From NCBI RefSeq assembly GCF_003097355.1, contig NZ_PYUI01000007.1, positions 1-64,000 on the forward strand: 64,000 bases of DNA. Reading direction: 5' to 3'. Shown piece after piece: positions 18,982 through 27,630 of this stretch. A program made the translations under genes and the position numbers. Source of the DNA: Arthrobacter sp. H-02-3 (GTDB lineage Bacteria; Actinomycetota; Actinomycetes; Actinomycetales; Micrococcaceae). The notes under the pieces were generated by a model, which was not told where the DNA came from, searched no databases, and saw nothing but the letters and a program-made list of their open reading frames with translations. Within the stretch, counting starts at the first letter, position 1, and each line of letters begins with the position of its first letter.

Positions 18982-19775
18982 AGCTGACCATCGTGGGCTG
19001 CACCGGATCCTTTCCGGGACCGGGCTCGCCGGCGTCGTGCTATCTGCTGACCGCCAGCGACGGCGAGCGGAACTGGAAGATCGTCCTGGACATCGGCAGC
19101 GGCGCGCTGGGCGCGATCCAGCGCTACACGGACCTGGAGGACATTGACGCGATCTTCCTGAGCCACCTGCACCCGGACCACTGCATGGACCTGTGCGGCC
19201 TCCATGTTGCCGTGCGCTGGAAGCCGGGCGGCTGGGGCAAGGGCCGGATTCCGGTGTGGGGACCGGCCGCCACCGCCGACCGCATGGCCACCGCCTACGG
19301 CCTGGACCTGGATCCCGGGATGCACGAGGAATTCGACTTCAGCAACTGGTCCGAGCGCAAGCCGGTGACCATGGGCCCGTTCACCGTCACCCCCTACGCC
19401 GTCAACCACCCGGTGGAAGAGGCGTACGCGCTCCGCGTGGAGGTCACCGAACCGGACAAGGTCGGCGACCCCGTCACGCGCGTCCTGAGCTACTCCGGGG
19501 ACACCGACTCCTGCAGCGGACTCGAGGATGCGGCCCGCGACGCCGACCTCTTCCTGTGCGAGGCGGCCTTCGAGGAAGGCCGCGACGACGCCATCAAGGA
19601 CGTGCATCTGACCGGCAAGCGCGCGGGGGAGGCCGCCGTCGCCGCCGGTGCCCGGCGGCTGCTGCTGACGCACATCCCCGTCTGGACATCCCCGACCACC
19701 GTCATGGCCGAGGCCAAGGAGGTCTTCGGCAAGGACGTGGCCGTCGCCGTCGCGGGTGTGCACTACACCGTCTAG
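18978..19775 (+). CDS. MBL-fold metallo-hydrolase (RNase Z-like)
   Basis: 265 residues with the metallo-beta-lactamase signature [11 protein letters not shown] near residue 59, further metal ligands in [18 protein letters not shown] and LLTHIP. Shape and motifs are those of small RNase Z/phosphodiesterase-like hydrolases; in M. tuberculosis and relatives the equivalent gene sits next to murI and rph and is likened to a cyclic nucleotide phosphodiesterase (Rv1339), so such an activity is possible. GTG start overlaps the murI stop (GTGA). Confidence 0.85.
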   Translation: MKLTIVGCTGSFPGPGSPASCYLLTASDGERNWKIVLDIGSGALGAIQRYTDLEDIDAIFLSHLHPDHCMDLCGLHVAVRWKPGGWGKGRIPVWGPAATADRMATAYGLDLDPGMHEEFDFSNWSERKPVTMGPFTVTPYAVNHPVEEAYALRVEVTEPDKVGDPVTRVLSYSGDTDSCSGLEDAARDADLFLCEAAFEEGRDDAIKDVHLTGKRAGEAAVAAGARRLLLTHIPVWTSPTTVMAEAKEVFGKDVAVAVAGVHYTV

Positions 19776-19793
19776 ACGCCGGCACTGTTTCGA

Positions 19794-19810
19794 CCCCGGC
19801 ACAGCCGGGG
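19794..19810. terminator. Small hairpin, possible attenuating terminator
   Basis: CCCCGGC (19794-19800), loop ACA, GCCGGGG (19804-19810). No T run follows, and the rph -10 box begins 14 bases on, so it may separate the two transcripts only weakly. Confidence 0.35.
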
Positions 19811-19835
19811 CCGGGCAAGTCGATAAGCTAAAGAC

Positions 19836-20594
19836 ATGACTTCCCAAGCTCCTACTGTCCCCGTCATCCGCGCCGACGGCCGCACCGCCGATCAGCTGCG
19901 CCCGATCAGCATCACGCGCGGCTGGTCCAAGCAAGCCGAGGGATCGGCCCTGATCGAGTTTGGCAACACGCGCGTGCTGTGCACGGCTTCCCTGACGGAG
20001 GGCGTCCCGCGCTGGCTCAAGGGCGAGGGCCGCGGCTGGGTCACCGCCGAATACGCCATGCTTCCCCGGGCCACGAACACCCGATCCGACCGCGAATCGG
20101 TCAAGGGGAAAATCGGCGGCCGCACGCACGAGATCTCCCGGCTGATCGGCCGCTCACTGCGCTCCATCATCGACACCAAGGCCCTCGGCGAGATCACGAT
20201 CGTGCTGGACTGCGACGTCCTGCAGGCCGACGGCGGTACCCGCACCGCGGCCATCACCGGCGCCTACGTGGCCCTCGCGGACGCCATCCGCTTTGCGCGC
20301 GAGAAGAAGATGATCGCCAAGAACGCCGAGCCCCTGATCGACACCATCGCCGCGGTGTCCGTCGGCATCATCGACGGCGTGCCGATGCTCGATCTGCCCT
20401 ACGTCGAAGACGTGCGCGCCGAGACGGACATGAACGTCGTGGTGACCGGCTCCGGAAAATTCGTGGAAGTCCAGGGCACCGCCGAGGGCGCGCCCTTCGA
20501 CCGCGACGAGCTGAACAAGCTCCTGGATCTGGCGCTGCTGGGCACGGAGCAGCTCGCCGCCATCCAGCGCGACACCCTGGCGGAAGCCCCGTGA
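19836..20594 (+). CDS. rph: Ribonuclease PH
   Basis: 252 residues. [33 protein letters not shown], the strongly conserved [25 protein letters not shown], and [19 protein letters not shown] are diagnostic. The enzyme is a phosphorolytic 3'-5' exoribonuclease that trims tRNA precursors; it works as a hexamer. The ATG is 7 bases after TAAGCT (19824-19829), a leaderless start. It overlaps rdgB by 4 bp, a pairing conserved in actinobacteria. Confidence 0.96.
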   Translation: MTSQAPTVPVIRADGRTADQLRPISITRGWSKQAEGSALIEFGNTRVLCTASLTEGVPRWLKGEGRGWVTAEYAMLPRATNTRSDRESVKGKIGGRTHEISRLIGRSLRSIIDTKALGEITIVLDCDVLQADGGTRTAAITGAYVALADAIRFAREKKMIAKNAEPLIDTIAAVSVGIIDGVPMLDLPYVEDVRAETDMNVVVTGSGKFVEVQGTAEGAPFDRDELNKLLDLALLGTEQLAAIQRDTLAEAP

Positions 20595-21268
20595 CGGAGG
20601 CGCCCTCCACGGACCTGCGGGATGCCGGCAGCACGGCGCCCCGGCTGGTCCTCGCCACCCATAACAAAGGCAAGCTGCGGGAACTCCGCGAGCTGCTGCG
20701 CGGCAAGGTGCCCGGACTCGACGTTGACACGCAGGTCGTGGATGCCGGCGCCGTCGGAGCCCCCGACGTCGCCGAGACCGGGGTGACCTTCGCCGAAAAC
20801 TCGCTCCTGAAGGCGCGGGCCGTGGCGGCGGCCACCGGGCTCGTGGCAATCGCCGACGACTCCGGACTGTCCGTTGACGTGCTGGGCGGTGCGCCGGGGA
20901 TCTTCTCGGCGCGCTGGTCCGGCCGGCACGGAGATGACGCCGCGAACCTGGAGTTGCTCCTGGCCCAGCTGGCCGACGTGCCGGATGAGTACCGCGGGGC
21001 CGCGTTCGTCTGTGCCGCGGCCCTGGCGGTGCCCGGGTCCGCGGCCGAGGGCTGCCGGGAAGTCGTGGAGTACGGACAGCTGGAAGGGATGCTCCTGCGC
21101 GAGCCGCGCGGAGAAGGCGGCTTCGGCTACGACCCCGTCCTGCAGCCGAGCGGATTGGACCGCAGCTGCGCCGAGCTCAGTTCCGAGGAGAAGAACGCCA
21201 TCAGCCACCGGGGCCATGCGTTCCGTGCACTCCTGCCGGCCATCGTCGAGGCCCTGGCCGGGACGTAG
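20591..21268 (+). CDS. rdgB: XTP/dITP diphosphatase (RdgB/HAM1)
   Basis: 225 residues. [18 protein letters not shown] near residue 18, [22 protein letters not shown] near 88 (shown in parts: [11 protein letters not shown] and [11 protein letters not shown]), GEGGFGYDP and [12 protein letters not shown] are the substrate- and metal-binding motifs. It hydrolyses non-canonical purine triphosphates and keeps them out of DNA and RNA. GTG start overlaps the rph stop. The first 17 residues are a short, poorly conserved extension. Confidence 0.95.
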   Translation: MTEAPSTDLRDAGSTAPRLVLATHNKGKLRELRELLRGKVPGLDVDTQVVDAGAVGAPDVAETGVTFAENSLLKARAVAAATGLVAIADDSGLSVDVLGGAPGIFSARWSGRHGDDAANLELLLAQLADVPDEYRGAAFVCAAALAVPGSAAEGCREVVEYGQLEGMLLREPRGEGGFGYDPVLQPSGLDRSCAELSSEEKNAISHRGHAFRALLPAIVEALAGT

Positions 21269-21327
21269 GCCGCCGCGGCAGGTGCCGTGTGATGCCCGCT
21301 GAGGGCGTTATGAGTGCTTAAAGCAAG

Positions 21328-21356
21328 AGAGGCGCCCCACACTGTGGGGCGCCTCT
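21328..21356. terminator. Bidirectional hairpin terminator
   Basis: A perfect 13-bp stem (21328-21340 with 21344-21356, loop ACT) between the convergent rdgB and DedA-family genes. Only two T residues follow on each side. Confidence 0.75.
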
Positions 21357-21369
21357 TACGTGCGGTGTG

Positions 21370-22152
21370 TCAGGGGGTCCTGCGCTCTTCTTCGGGCTCG
21401 TGCTCCTCGATGAACTCCTCCACGACGTCCGTGCCGTACTTCTCGGCCTGCCGCCTGGCGATGGCGCCGCGGATGACTTCGATGGCGATCGGGATCACGG
21501 AAACCAGGACGATGGCGATGAAGATGATGTCGAGGTTGTCCTTGACCCACGGCACCTTGTCTCCGAGCAGGTAGCCGAGGAGGGTGACGCCGCCGCCCCA
21601 CAGCACCGCGCCGATCACGTTGTAGGTGAAGAATTTGCGCTTGCTCATCTGCGCGACGCCTACGATCACCGGGACGAAGGTGCGGATGATCGGGACGAAA
21701 CGAGCCAGAATCAGGGCCTTGCCGCCGTGCTTTTCGAAGAAGGCGTGCGCGTTTTCCACGTTTTCACGCTTGAACAGCTTGGAATTGGGCTTGTTGAACA
21801 GGGAGGGTCCCGCAGTGGCCCCGATCAGGTAGCCCACCTGGTTGCCGATGATCGCGGCGACGATGATGAGCGCCGTCAGGACCCAGATGTTGACCTGGAT
21901 GGTGCCGGTGGCCACCAGCAGCCCGGCCGTGAACAGCATGGAGTCGCCGGGCAGGAAGAAACCGATCAGCAACCCGGTTTCGGCAAAGATGATGCCGCAG
22001 ACCAGCAGGACCACCCACGGTGCAAAGGCCGGATTCGCCAGGAAGACCTGCGGGTTGAGCCAGTCGGGGAGGAAGGAGGCCAGATGTGGCTGCACCGGGC
22101 CGGCGCCGCCAAGGGCGGACACGGCAAAGTCGCTCATAGCTAAAAGGTTCAC
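21370..22152 (-). CDS. DedA family membrane protein
   Basis: 260 residues. The hallmark loop FLPGDSMLFTAGLL near residue 70, preceded by FAETGLLIGF, and ARFVPIIRTFVPVIVGV near 150 with GAVLWGGGVTLLGYLLG identify a DedA/SNARE-associated (PF09335) protein. Five or so helices are visible. Members are needed for lipid (undecaprenyl-phosphate or phospholipid) flipping and membrane homeostasis; which lipid is used here is unknown. The GTG at 22152 lies exactly 7 bases after TACCCT on the minus strand, which decides it over the ATG five codons later. The C-terminus is acidic (EEFIEEHEPEEERRT). Confidence 0.9.
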   Translation of the reverse strand: MNLLAMSDFAVSALGGAGPVQPHLASFLPDWLNPQVFLANPAFAPWVVLLVCGIIFAETGLLIGFFLPGDSMLFTAGLLVATGTIQVNIWVLTALIIVAAIIGNQVGYLIGATAGPSLFNKPNSKLFKRENVENAHAFFEKHGGKALILARFVPIIRTFVPVIVGVAQMSKRKFFTYNVIGAVLWGGGVTLLGYLLGDKVPWVKDNLDIIFIAIVLVSVIPIAIEVIRGAIARRQAEKYGTDVVEEFIEEHEPEEERRTP

Positions 22153-22252
22153 CCGTTAAGGGTACTTGACGGCCGCCGGCCGGCCCCGGCAGTGCTGCGG
22201 GGACCGGCCGCGCCGGTGCGGAGGTCCCGCCGTCGGGCGGTAAAGTTGAGCC

Positions 22253-23281
22253 GTGGGTTTGGACTTTACGGCGATCGACTTTGAGACCGCGAACGGCTTC
22301 CGCGGTTCACCGTGCGCCGTTGGCCTGAGCAAGGTCCGCGACGGCGTCGTTGTTGACGAAGCCTCCTGGCTTATGCGGCCGCCGGAAAACCACGACACCT
22401 TCGACCACCACAACGTCCGGATCCACGGCATCCGCCCGGACCAGGTGGCCGGCCTGCCGCGCTTCGGGGAGCTGTTCCCCGAGATCGGGGCGTTCATCGG
22501 CGGCGATGTGCTGGCGGCCCACAACGCGGCGTTCGACCTCGGCGTGATCCGCTCTGGCCTGGAGGTGTCCGGACTGCCCGGTCCCGCCTACGACTACGTC
22601 TGCACGGTGGTGCTGTCCCGGCGCTGTTACTCACTGGTGTCCAATTCGCTGCCGTACGCGGCCGAGGAAGCCGGCGTGCCGCTGGTCAACCACCATGATG
22701 CGGCCGAGGACGCCCGCGCGTGTGCGGGGATCCTGATCGACATCGCCGCCCGCAACGGGGCGGCGAGCATTGCCGAACTGTATCTGTCCCTGGGCATGGC
22801 AGTCTCGCACCAGCCGGCCTTCGACCCCCGGCTCGACCCTTTGTCCAAGGCCACGCTGGCCGCACTGGAAGCGCTCGCCGGGGGAAACGCCGGGAGAAAT
22901 GTTGGGGCGCCGTCGGGCCGCCGGTTCGTTGCCGGCTGGCCGGAAGAAGGTCCCAACCCGGAACCCAATGCCGGGGCCAGCCCCGACCACCCGTTGTTCG
23001 GCCAGACCGTCGTGTTCACCGGCGAGCTGGCGATTCCCCGGCCCGAAGCCAAAATCCGCTCCGCCGAGCTCGGCGCCCGGCCCGAAAGCCGGGTCACGGC
23101 CCGCACCACCGTCCTGGTGGTGGGCGACGGCTTCGTGGCCGCGGACCTGCGCTCCGGCCGGATCACCGGCAAAGCCCGTCGCGTCCTGGAACTGCACGAA
23201 CGCGGGCAGCGGATCGAAGTCCTGTCCGAGGGGGAATTCCTCCAGATGGTCGGCGGACACGTGGCCGCCGCCACCGCCTGA
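22253..23281 (+). CDS. DnaQ-like DEDDh exonuclease with C-terminal BRCT domain
   Basis: 342 residues. The 3'-5' exonuclease core shows D9 and E11 (AIDFETAN), D95 (AAHNAAFDLGV) and H148/D153 (HHDAAEDARA), the complete DEDDh set. A linker from about 195 leads to a BRCT-like domain (LFGQTVVFTGELAIPRPEA, about 245-335), as in DNA ligase and PARP. This epsilon-subunit-like protein with a BRCT domain is widespread in actinobacteria; a role in DNA repair is inferred. The GTG start is 7 bases after TAAAGT (22241-22246): leaderless. Confidence 0.88.
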   Translation: MGLDFTAIDFETANGFRGSPCAVGLSKVRDGVVVDEASWLMRPPENHDTFDHHNVRIHGIRPDQVAGLPRFGELFPEIGAFIGGDVLAAHNAAFDLGVIRSGLEVSGLPGPAYDYVCTVVLSRRCYSLVSNSLPYAAEEAGVPLVNHHDAAEDARACAGILIDIAARNGAASIAELYLSLGMAVSHQPAFDPRLDPLSKATLAALEALAGGNAGRNVGAPSGRRFVAGWPEEGPNPEPNAGASPDHPLFGQTVVFTGELAIPRPEAKIRSAELGARPESRVTARTTVLVVGDGFVAADLRSGRITGKARRVLELHERGQRIEVLSEGEFLQMVGGHVAAATA

Positions 23282-23397
23282 ACCGGACAGCCCGGGGCCC
23301 GGATAACCCCGCCGGCCTGGGCCGGCATAAACCTGCCGGCAGTCACATGGCGCAACAATCATTCCCCCTGTGGCGCGCACGCTCGTAGCCTTGGCGG

Positions 23398-23949
23398 ATG
23401 AGCAAACTGATGGATGCACAGACTCCCGCCGCTCGGTCGAAATCAGTGGCGTCGAAGCGCGGAATTGACTGGGGCAAGGTGTTCGCGTTCCCGAACCCGG
23501 TGAACGAGTACTCCGCCCGCATCACCGCGGCACTGGTCGTGGTGCTGTCCGCAGCGACCCTGCTGACCGGTTTCGGCTGGGGGCTCGCCATCATCGCGGC
23601 GGGATTCTGGCTGCGCGTGCTGTTCGGTCCGCGGATCTCGCCGCTGGCGCAGCTCTCGGTCAAGGTCATCACGCCCTGGCTCGGCCGCACGCGGCTTGTT
23701 GCCGGCCCGCCCAAGCGGTTCGCGCAGGGCATCGGCGCCGCCGTGTCGACGGCCGCCGCGCTGCTGCTGGCCGCCGGCCTCGCGCCGGCCGCATGGGTCC
23801 TGCTGGCTGTGCTGATCGCCGCGGCGTCCCTCGAAGCATTCGCCGGGTTCTGCCTCGGCTGCACCATTTTCGGATTCCTGCAGCGCCGCGGGGTCATCCC
23901 CGAGGACGTCTGCGAGGCCTGCAACAACATTTCGCTCCGGCGCGCCTAA
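23398..23949 (+). CDS. DUF4395 membrane protein
   Basis: 183 residues. After a 25-residue polar start come FPNPVNEYSARITAALVVVL, FGPRISPLAQL, and the family hallmark GFCLGCTIFGFLQRRGVIP, whose CxxC pair lies at the end of the last helix. Four helices are visible. DUF4395 proteins often sit next to thioredoxin- or rhodanese-like genes and a redox role is suspected, though unproven. The ATG is 7 bases after TAGCCT (23386-23391). A second CxxC-like pair, DVCEACNN, ends the protein. Confidence 0.85.
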   Translation: MSKLMDAQTPAARSKSVASKRGIDWGKVFAFPNPVNEYSARITAALVVVLSAATLLTGFGWGLAIIAAGFWLRVLFGPRISPLAQLSVKVITPWLGRTRLVAGPPKRFAQGIGAAVSTAAALLLAAGLAPAAWVLLAVLIAAASLEAFAGFCLGCTIFGFLQRRGVIPEDVCEACNNISLRRA

Positions 23950-24040
23950 GGCCCTCCGCCAGAGATCCGGCGCGCCAATGATCCGACGAGTCTGTTTCGG
24001 ACATGTTCTCGGCAGGCTCTGACTATTGGACATAGAGGCA

Positions 24041-24260
24041 ATATGTCCAGTCCTCGCCACCGCGAATGCGCATGTCACGAGCTGCTGCGGCCAGGGATGG
24101 ACATGTCGCTCGCGGTGGGACGCGACTGGGCATGTCCTGGGCACACAGCAGTGGCGGATGGACATGCCGTTCGCGGTGATGCACGACCGGGCATGTCCGG
24201 AGGGATGCGGCAACCCGGAATGGACATGCCCGTTGCGGCGAGGCAAAACTGGGCATGTCC
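24041..24260. repeat. Array of four 37-39 bp repeats with inverted ends
   Basis: Three direct units of exactly 39 bp lie at 24099-24137, 24160-24198 and 24222-24260, separated by 22 and 23 bp of unrelated sequence. Each starts GGACATG and ends GGGCATGTCC or TGGGCATGTCC, so its ends are inverted repeats; the middle shares (T/C)CGCGGTG or close variants and CGAC(T/C)GGGCATG. A fourth, more degenerate copy (24041-24077) lies upstream in the opposite orientation. Additional GGACAT(G/A) half-sites occur at 23999 and 24028. Unit spacing (61 and 62 bp) is not a multiple of three, so it is not a repeated peptide. It fills the gap between a DUF4395 gene and a convergent gene. I do not recognise the element. 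Confidence 0.8.
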
Positions 24261-24354
24261 CGCGGAAAAGCCGGCCCAGGTGACGGCAGATGGACGGTCC
24301 CGCGCTGCACGAATACCGAAGACCTGACGCCAAGCGCACAGGTTCGCGGCGACG

Positions 24355-25524
24355 TTACGAGCCGGTGACGGCCGCCAGCCGTGACGCCATGCCCCGGATG
24401 ACCTCCGGTGCCTCCAGGGCCGCCAGCCAGCCGGCCGGCAGGCACTGCTCGCCGTAGTACGCCCCCAGGATGTTCCCCGCGATCGACGCCGTCGAGTCGC
24501 TGTCCCCGCTGTGGTTCACCGCGACGGCGATGGCCGCGCGGAAGTGGGCCTCGGCGCGCTCCTCGGCGGCACCGGCCGCCGTCGCTGTTTCTGTCCCGAT
24601 TCCCGGGGCGGTGGCCAACACGGCGTAGAGCGCGACGGCGAGGGCTTCCTCTGCCACCCAGCCCTCGCCGAGTTCGCGGACCAGGTCCTCGGGGCTGAGC
24701 CTGTCCCCGGGCCCCGGCCTGTCCCCGGCCAGCCGCAGGGCCGCCTCCAGCCGGGACACCACATCGGCGTCCGGGTCCTCGCCCTTCCGCAGGATGCCGC
24801 CGCACAGCTGCGCGAGGGCCGATTCCGCGGCTTCGCGCAGTCCGCGTCCGGTAGCCAGGGCATGGATGACCAGGCTGAACACCCCGGCGCTCTGCCGTGC
24901 CGCGGGGTGTCCGTGGGTCAGCGACGCGGCGTCAGAGCTGAGCTTGTAGACCGTCTCGGGCTCGAGGTGGGGGATCAGGCCGAACGGCGCCGAACGCATC
25001 ACGGTGCCGCAGCCCTTCGACTCGGGGTTGACCGGCCGCTGCACGGTCCCCATCTCGCCCGTGGCGAGTCCGCTCAGGCACGCGTTGCCGGGCGCCCGGC
25101 GGTTCTTCAGAACGTCCTGGCCGTCGATCCAGCGCGGCGGCTGGACCGGGGCCGACGCCGGCACGGCGACCCCCTGGGTGCCCAGCCAGCGCAGGTACGC
25201 GAGCCACAGGCACGCGTTGATGTCGGCCGACACGCCGTCGTTCGCCCATTCGAGCGCCTCGAGGAGGCCGTCCGCCGTGTACAGCGTCATTTGCGTGTCG
25301 TCCGAAAACGGGCTGGCGGCGTCGAGAGCGGAAAAGTCCTGCAGGCCCGCGGGGCCGAACCGGGCGCGGATCGCGGAAATGCTGTCGAACTCGACGGCGT
25401 AGCCCAGCGAATCGCCGAGCGCGCCGCCCAGCAGGCAGCCGTGAATGCGCGAACCGTGGGCAGGGGAGTGTGACGGGCCGGGTGCTGGGGCTGGTGCGGG
25501 CGTGGTCCCGGGCTCGGTGCTCAT
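24355..25524 (-). CDS. ADP-ribosylglycohydrolase family protein
   Basis: 389 residues from ATG 25524, which lies 8 bases after TAAATT on the minus strand. The fold's motifs are clear: GCLLGGALGDSLGYAVEF near residue 28, the Mg-binding FSDDTQMTLYTADGLLEA near 75 and the second metal cluster NHSGDSDSTASIAGNILGA near 345. Family members (DraG, ARH3-like, crystallins) remove ADP-ribose from proteins or nucleic acids using two magnesium ions. The N-terminal 20 residues are Pro/Ala low-complexity. No ADP-ribosyltransferase partner is seen nearby. Confidence 0.9.
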   Translation of the reverse strand: MSTEPGTTPAPAPAPGPSHSPAHGSRIHGCLLGGALGDSLGYAVEFDSISAIRARFGPAGLQDFSALDAASPFSDDTQMTLYTADGLLEALEWANDGVSADINACLWLAYLRWLGTQGVAVPASAPVQPPRWIDGQDVLKNRRAPGNACLSGLATGEMGTVQRPVNPESKGCGTVMRSAPFGLIPHLEPETVYKLSSDAASLTHGHPAARQSAGVFSLVIHALATGRGLREAAESALAQLCGGILRKGEDPDADVVSRLEAALRLAGDRPGPGDRLSPEDLVRELGEGWVAEEALAVALYAVLATAPGIGTETATAAGAAEERAEAHFRAAIAVAVNHSGDSDSTASIAGNILGAYYGEQCLPAGWLAALEAPEVIRGMASRLAAVTGS

Positions 25525-25696
25525 GTCTTCAAATTTACCCGCCGCCGCGCGCACTACCCAATGAACGCCGGTAGGGTGCTGTTAGGACCCGTCCAGCGGT
25601 CGGGCGAAGCAACCGCCGGTGGTGCCGTCGCCAGGCCAGGCAAGACAATCAGGCCACAAAGACAACCAGGCCAAACAGGACGACCAGAGGACACGA

Positions 25697-26053
25697 ATGC
25701 GCGAACCGACGTGGCGGAAGACCGGAACGACGCCCGATTACAGATTCTCCCTGGCCAACGAACGGACGTTCCTGGCCTGGATTCGCACGTCCCTGGCCCT
25801 GATTGCCGGGGCCCTGGCGATTGACCAACTGGCCCCGGAAATTGCTCCCGCACCCATTCGGATTATTCTGTGCGTCATCCTCGCGTTCCTGGGCGCCGGC
25901 CTGGCCGCCCTGTCCTACCAGCGGTGGGGACTCATGGAGGCGGCCATGCGGAACAACCGCGAGCTGCCGTTCTCCGGGCTGATGCTGGTGATGACCATCG
26001 GCGTCGCGGCCGCGGCCCTGGTGTTTGCCGCCCTGATCCTGCTGGCGCGGTGA
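25697..26053 (+). CDS. DUF202 (YidH-type) membrane protein
   Basis: 118 residues from ATG 25697, preceded by AGAGGA. RFSLANERTFLAWIRTSLALIAGALA is the DUF202 signature (here RFSLANERTFLAW and IRTSLALIAGALA), followed by two more helices. Three TM segments in all. Function unknown. It overlaps the next DUF202 gene by 4 bp. A leader of about 120 bp with CAGGCCA-type short repeats (25629-25680) precedes it. Confidence 0.88.
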   Translation: MREPTWRKTGTTPDYRFSLANERTFLAWIRTSLALIAGALAIDQLAPEIAPAPIRIILCVILAFLGAGLAALSYQRWGLMEAAMRNNRELPFSGLMLVMTIGVAAAALVFAALILLAR

Positions 26054-26391
26054 ACCCCGAAGACGCCCGGGATCCCGGGCTGCAGCCCGAGCGGACGTCT
26101 CTGGCCTGGCGCCGGACCCTGCTGGCCCTGATAGTGGCGGACCTGCTGATCTGGCGCAGCTGGGCGCTCGCGGCGTCCCGGGGCGGTCCTTCGGGGCGTG
26201 TTGATTACCTGGGCGTCTGCGCATTCGTCGCCATGGCCGCCACCCTGATTCTGGGCGTGTGCGTGCTGGTCCGCGGGCACGAACTCCGGAGGTCCACGAC
26301 CGCGCCTTCGGCAACGCTGCTGCGCTGGGCCGCAGCCGCCGTCATGGCCCTTGCCTCCAGCGCCGTGGCCGCGGTAGCGCTGGGGCGCTAA
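26050..26391 (+). CDS. DUF202 membrane protein, second of a pair
   Basis: 113 residues. LQPERTSLAWRRTLLALIVA is the DUF202 signature in its shorter form; two further helices follow (YLGVCAFVAMAATLILGVCV and AAAAVMALASSAVAAVAL). GTG start overlaps the stop of the first DUF202 gene (GTGA). The two probably form a hetero-oligomer, but nothing is known of the role. Confidence 0.87.
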   Translation: MNPEDARDPGLQPERTSLAWRRTLLALIVADLLIWRSWALAASRGGPSGRVDYLGVCAFVAMAATLILGVCVLVRGHELRRSTTAPSATLLRWAAAAVMALASSAVAAVALGR

Positions 26392-26551
26392 GCCGCAACC
26401 CAGCGAACATCCAGATTCCGCTGGCAGACTGCTGGCGAAGCTATTCTCCGGGCGGCTCGATGCCGTACCCGGTCCATGACCCGGCGGCGGGCCAGCGACG
26501 GCGCACTTGCAGCCCCAGGGCGCGCCGCCACCAGCGAAGGAAGTCCTGACC

Positions 26552-27568
26552 ATGACCCTGCCTGTGCCAGCCCACGACACCGTCGGCGTCCAGCCGCCGG
26601 CCGCCAGCGACGATGCGCCCCGGCCGGCACTCCTGGCCCGGCTGTCCGCCGAGGTGTTCGGGACCCTGATCGTCGTGGTCGCAGGTCTGGGCGTGCCGCT
26701 GTTCACCATTCCGCAGTCGAACCCGCTGCCCGCCGCACTTGCCGCCGGCGTGGCCCTGACGGCGGCGATGCTGGCCGTCGGCTACATCTCGGGCGGCCAT
26801 TTCAACCCCGCTGTGACCCTCGGCAACGTCATCGCGGGCCGGATTGGGCTGGCCGACGCCGCCGCGTACATCGGCGCCCAGCTCGTGGGTGCCGTGCTCG
26901 GCGCCGTCGCCCTGTTCGGCGTCCTGCGTACGGTGCCGAAGATTGACGACAGCCAGGCCGCGTTTGCCACGGTGACGGCCGGTTTCGGCGAGCACTCGAT
27001 CATCCAGGTCCCCATGGCCGGCGTCTTGCTCGTTGAGGTCCTCGGCACGGCCCTGCTCGTGGCCGTCTTCCTGGCCACGACGGCCGGCCGGAACCCCGCC
27101 AAGGCGGCTGCCCCGTTTGCGGTCGGCCTGACGATGGCGATGCTGTTGCAGTTTGGGCAGGCGATCGGCAATGTTCCGTTTAACCCGGCCCGCGCCACGG
27201 CCTCGGCCATCTTCAGCGGTCCGGATGCGCTGGGGCAGCTGTGGCTGTTCTGGGTAGCGCCCGTGGTGGGTGCGGCCATCGCCGGACTCGTCTTCCGCGG
27301 CTTTGCCCAGTCGACGGCCCCGGCAGCTCCCCGGCCGGACGCCCGTCCCGCGCGGCCCGCGCGCGGCAAGTCCGCCGGCAAGGCCCCCGCTGGCCGGGCC
27401 ACCGCCGACAAGGCTGACCCGGAGCTCGCGAATGCAGAGCTGGATGAGGCGGAGCCGGCGAATGCTGAGATGGACAACGCAGAGCTGGCCGACGCACGGC
27501 TGGCCGGCGCCGTCCGCGCCGGGGACGACGAGGCCCGCAGCTTCTTCGACCGCAAGGGCCGCGAGTAA
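26552..27568 (+). CDS. MIP-family channel (aquaporin/glycerol facilitator) with pentapeptide-like tail
   Basis: 338 residues. Six helices and two NPA half-helices are visible: GGHFNPAVTLGNVIAGR near residue 88 and NVPFNPARATASAIF near 212. The arginine after the second NPA, part of the selectivity filter, is present. Water or small solutes pass through such channels. After the last helix, residues 255-338 form a Lys/Arg/Pro-rich linker and then a run of five-residue units of the ANAEL/DNAEL/ADARL type (about 290-320), reminiscent of pentapeptide repeats. ATG 26552 is preceded by AAGGAAG. Confidence 0.9.
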   Translation: MTLPVPAHDTVGVQPPAASDDAPRPALLARLSAEVFGTLIVVVAGLGVPLFTIPQSNPLPAALAAGVALTAAMLAVGYISGGHFNPAVTLGNVIAGRIGLADAAAYIGAQLVGAVLGAVALFGVLRTVPKIDDSQAAFATVTAGFGEHSIIQVPMAGVLLVEVLGTALLVAVFLATTAGRNPAKAAAPFAVGLTMAMLLQFGQAIGNVPFNPARATASAIFSGPDALGQLWLFWVAPVVGAAIAGLVFRGFAQSTAPAAPRPDARPARPARGKSAGKAPAGRATADKADPELANAELDEAEPANAEMDNAELADARLAGAVRAGDDEARSFFDRKGRE

Positions 27569-27630
27569 CCCCCGTCACCCCTGCGGGGTGGTGGCGCAAG
27601 AGTGTCGGCCCCAGCCGATACCGTAGGAAT

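Noticed and set aside
24041-24260. CRISPR array
   Set aside because: Only three good units, ends of each unit are inverted repeats, one copy is reversed, spacers of 22-23 bp are too short and no cas gene is near.
24026-24327. Short plus-strand reading frames across the repeat array
   Set aside because: Units are 61 and 62 bp apart, so each copy is read in a different frame; there is no consistent repeated peptide, no Shine-Dalgarno site and no -10 box at start distance.
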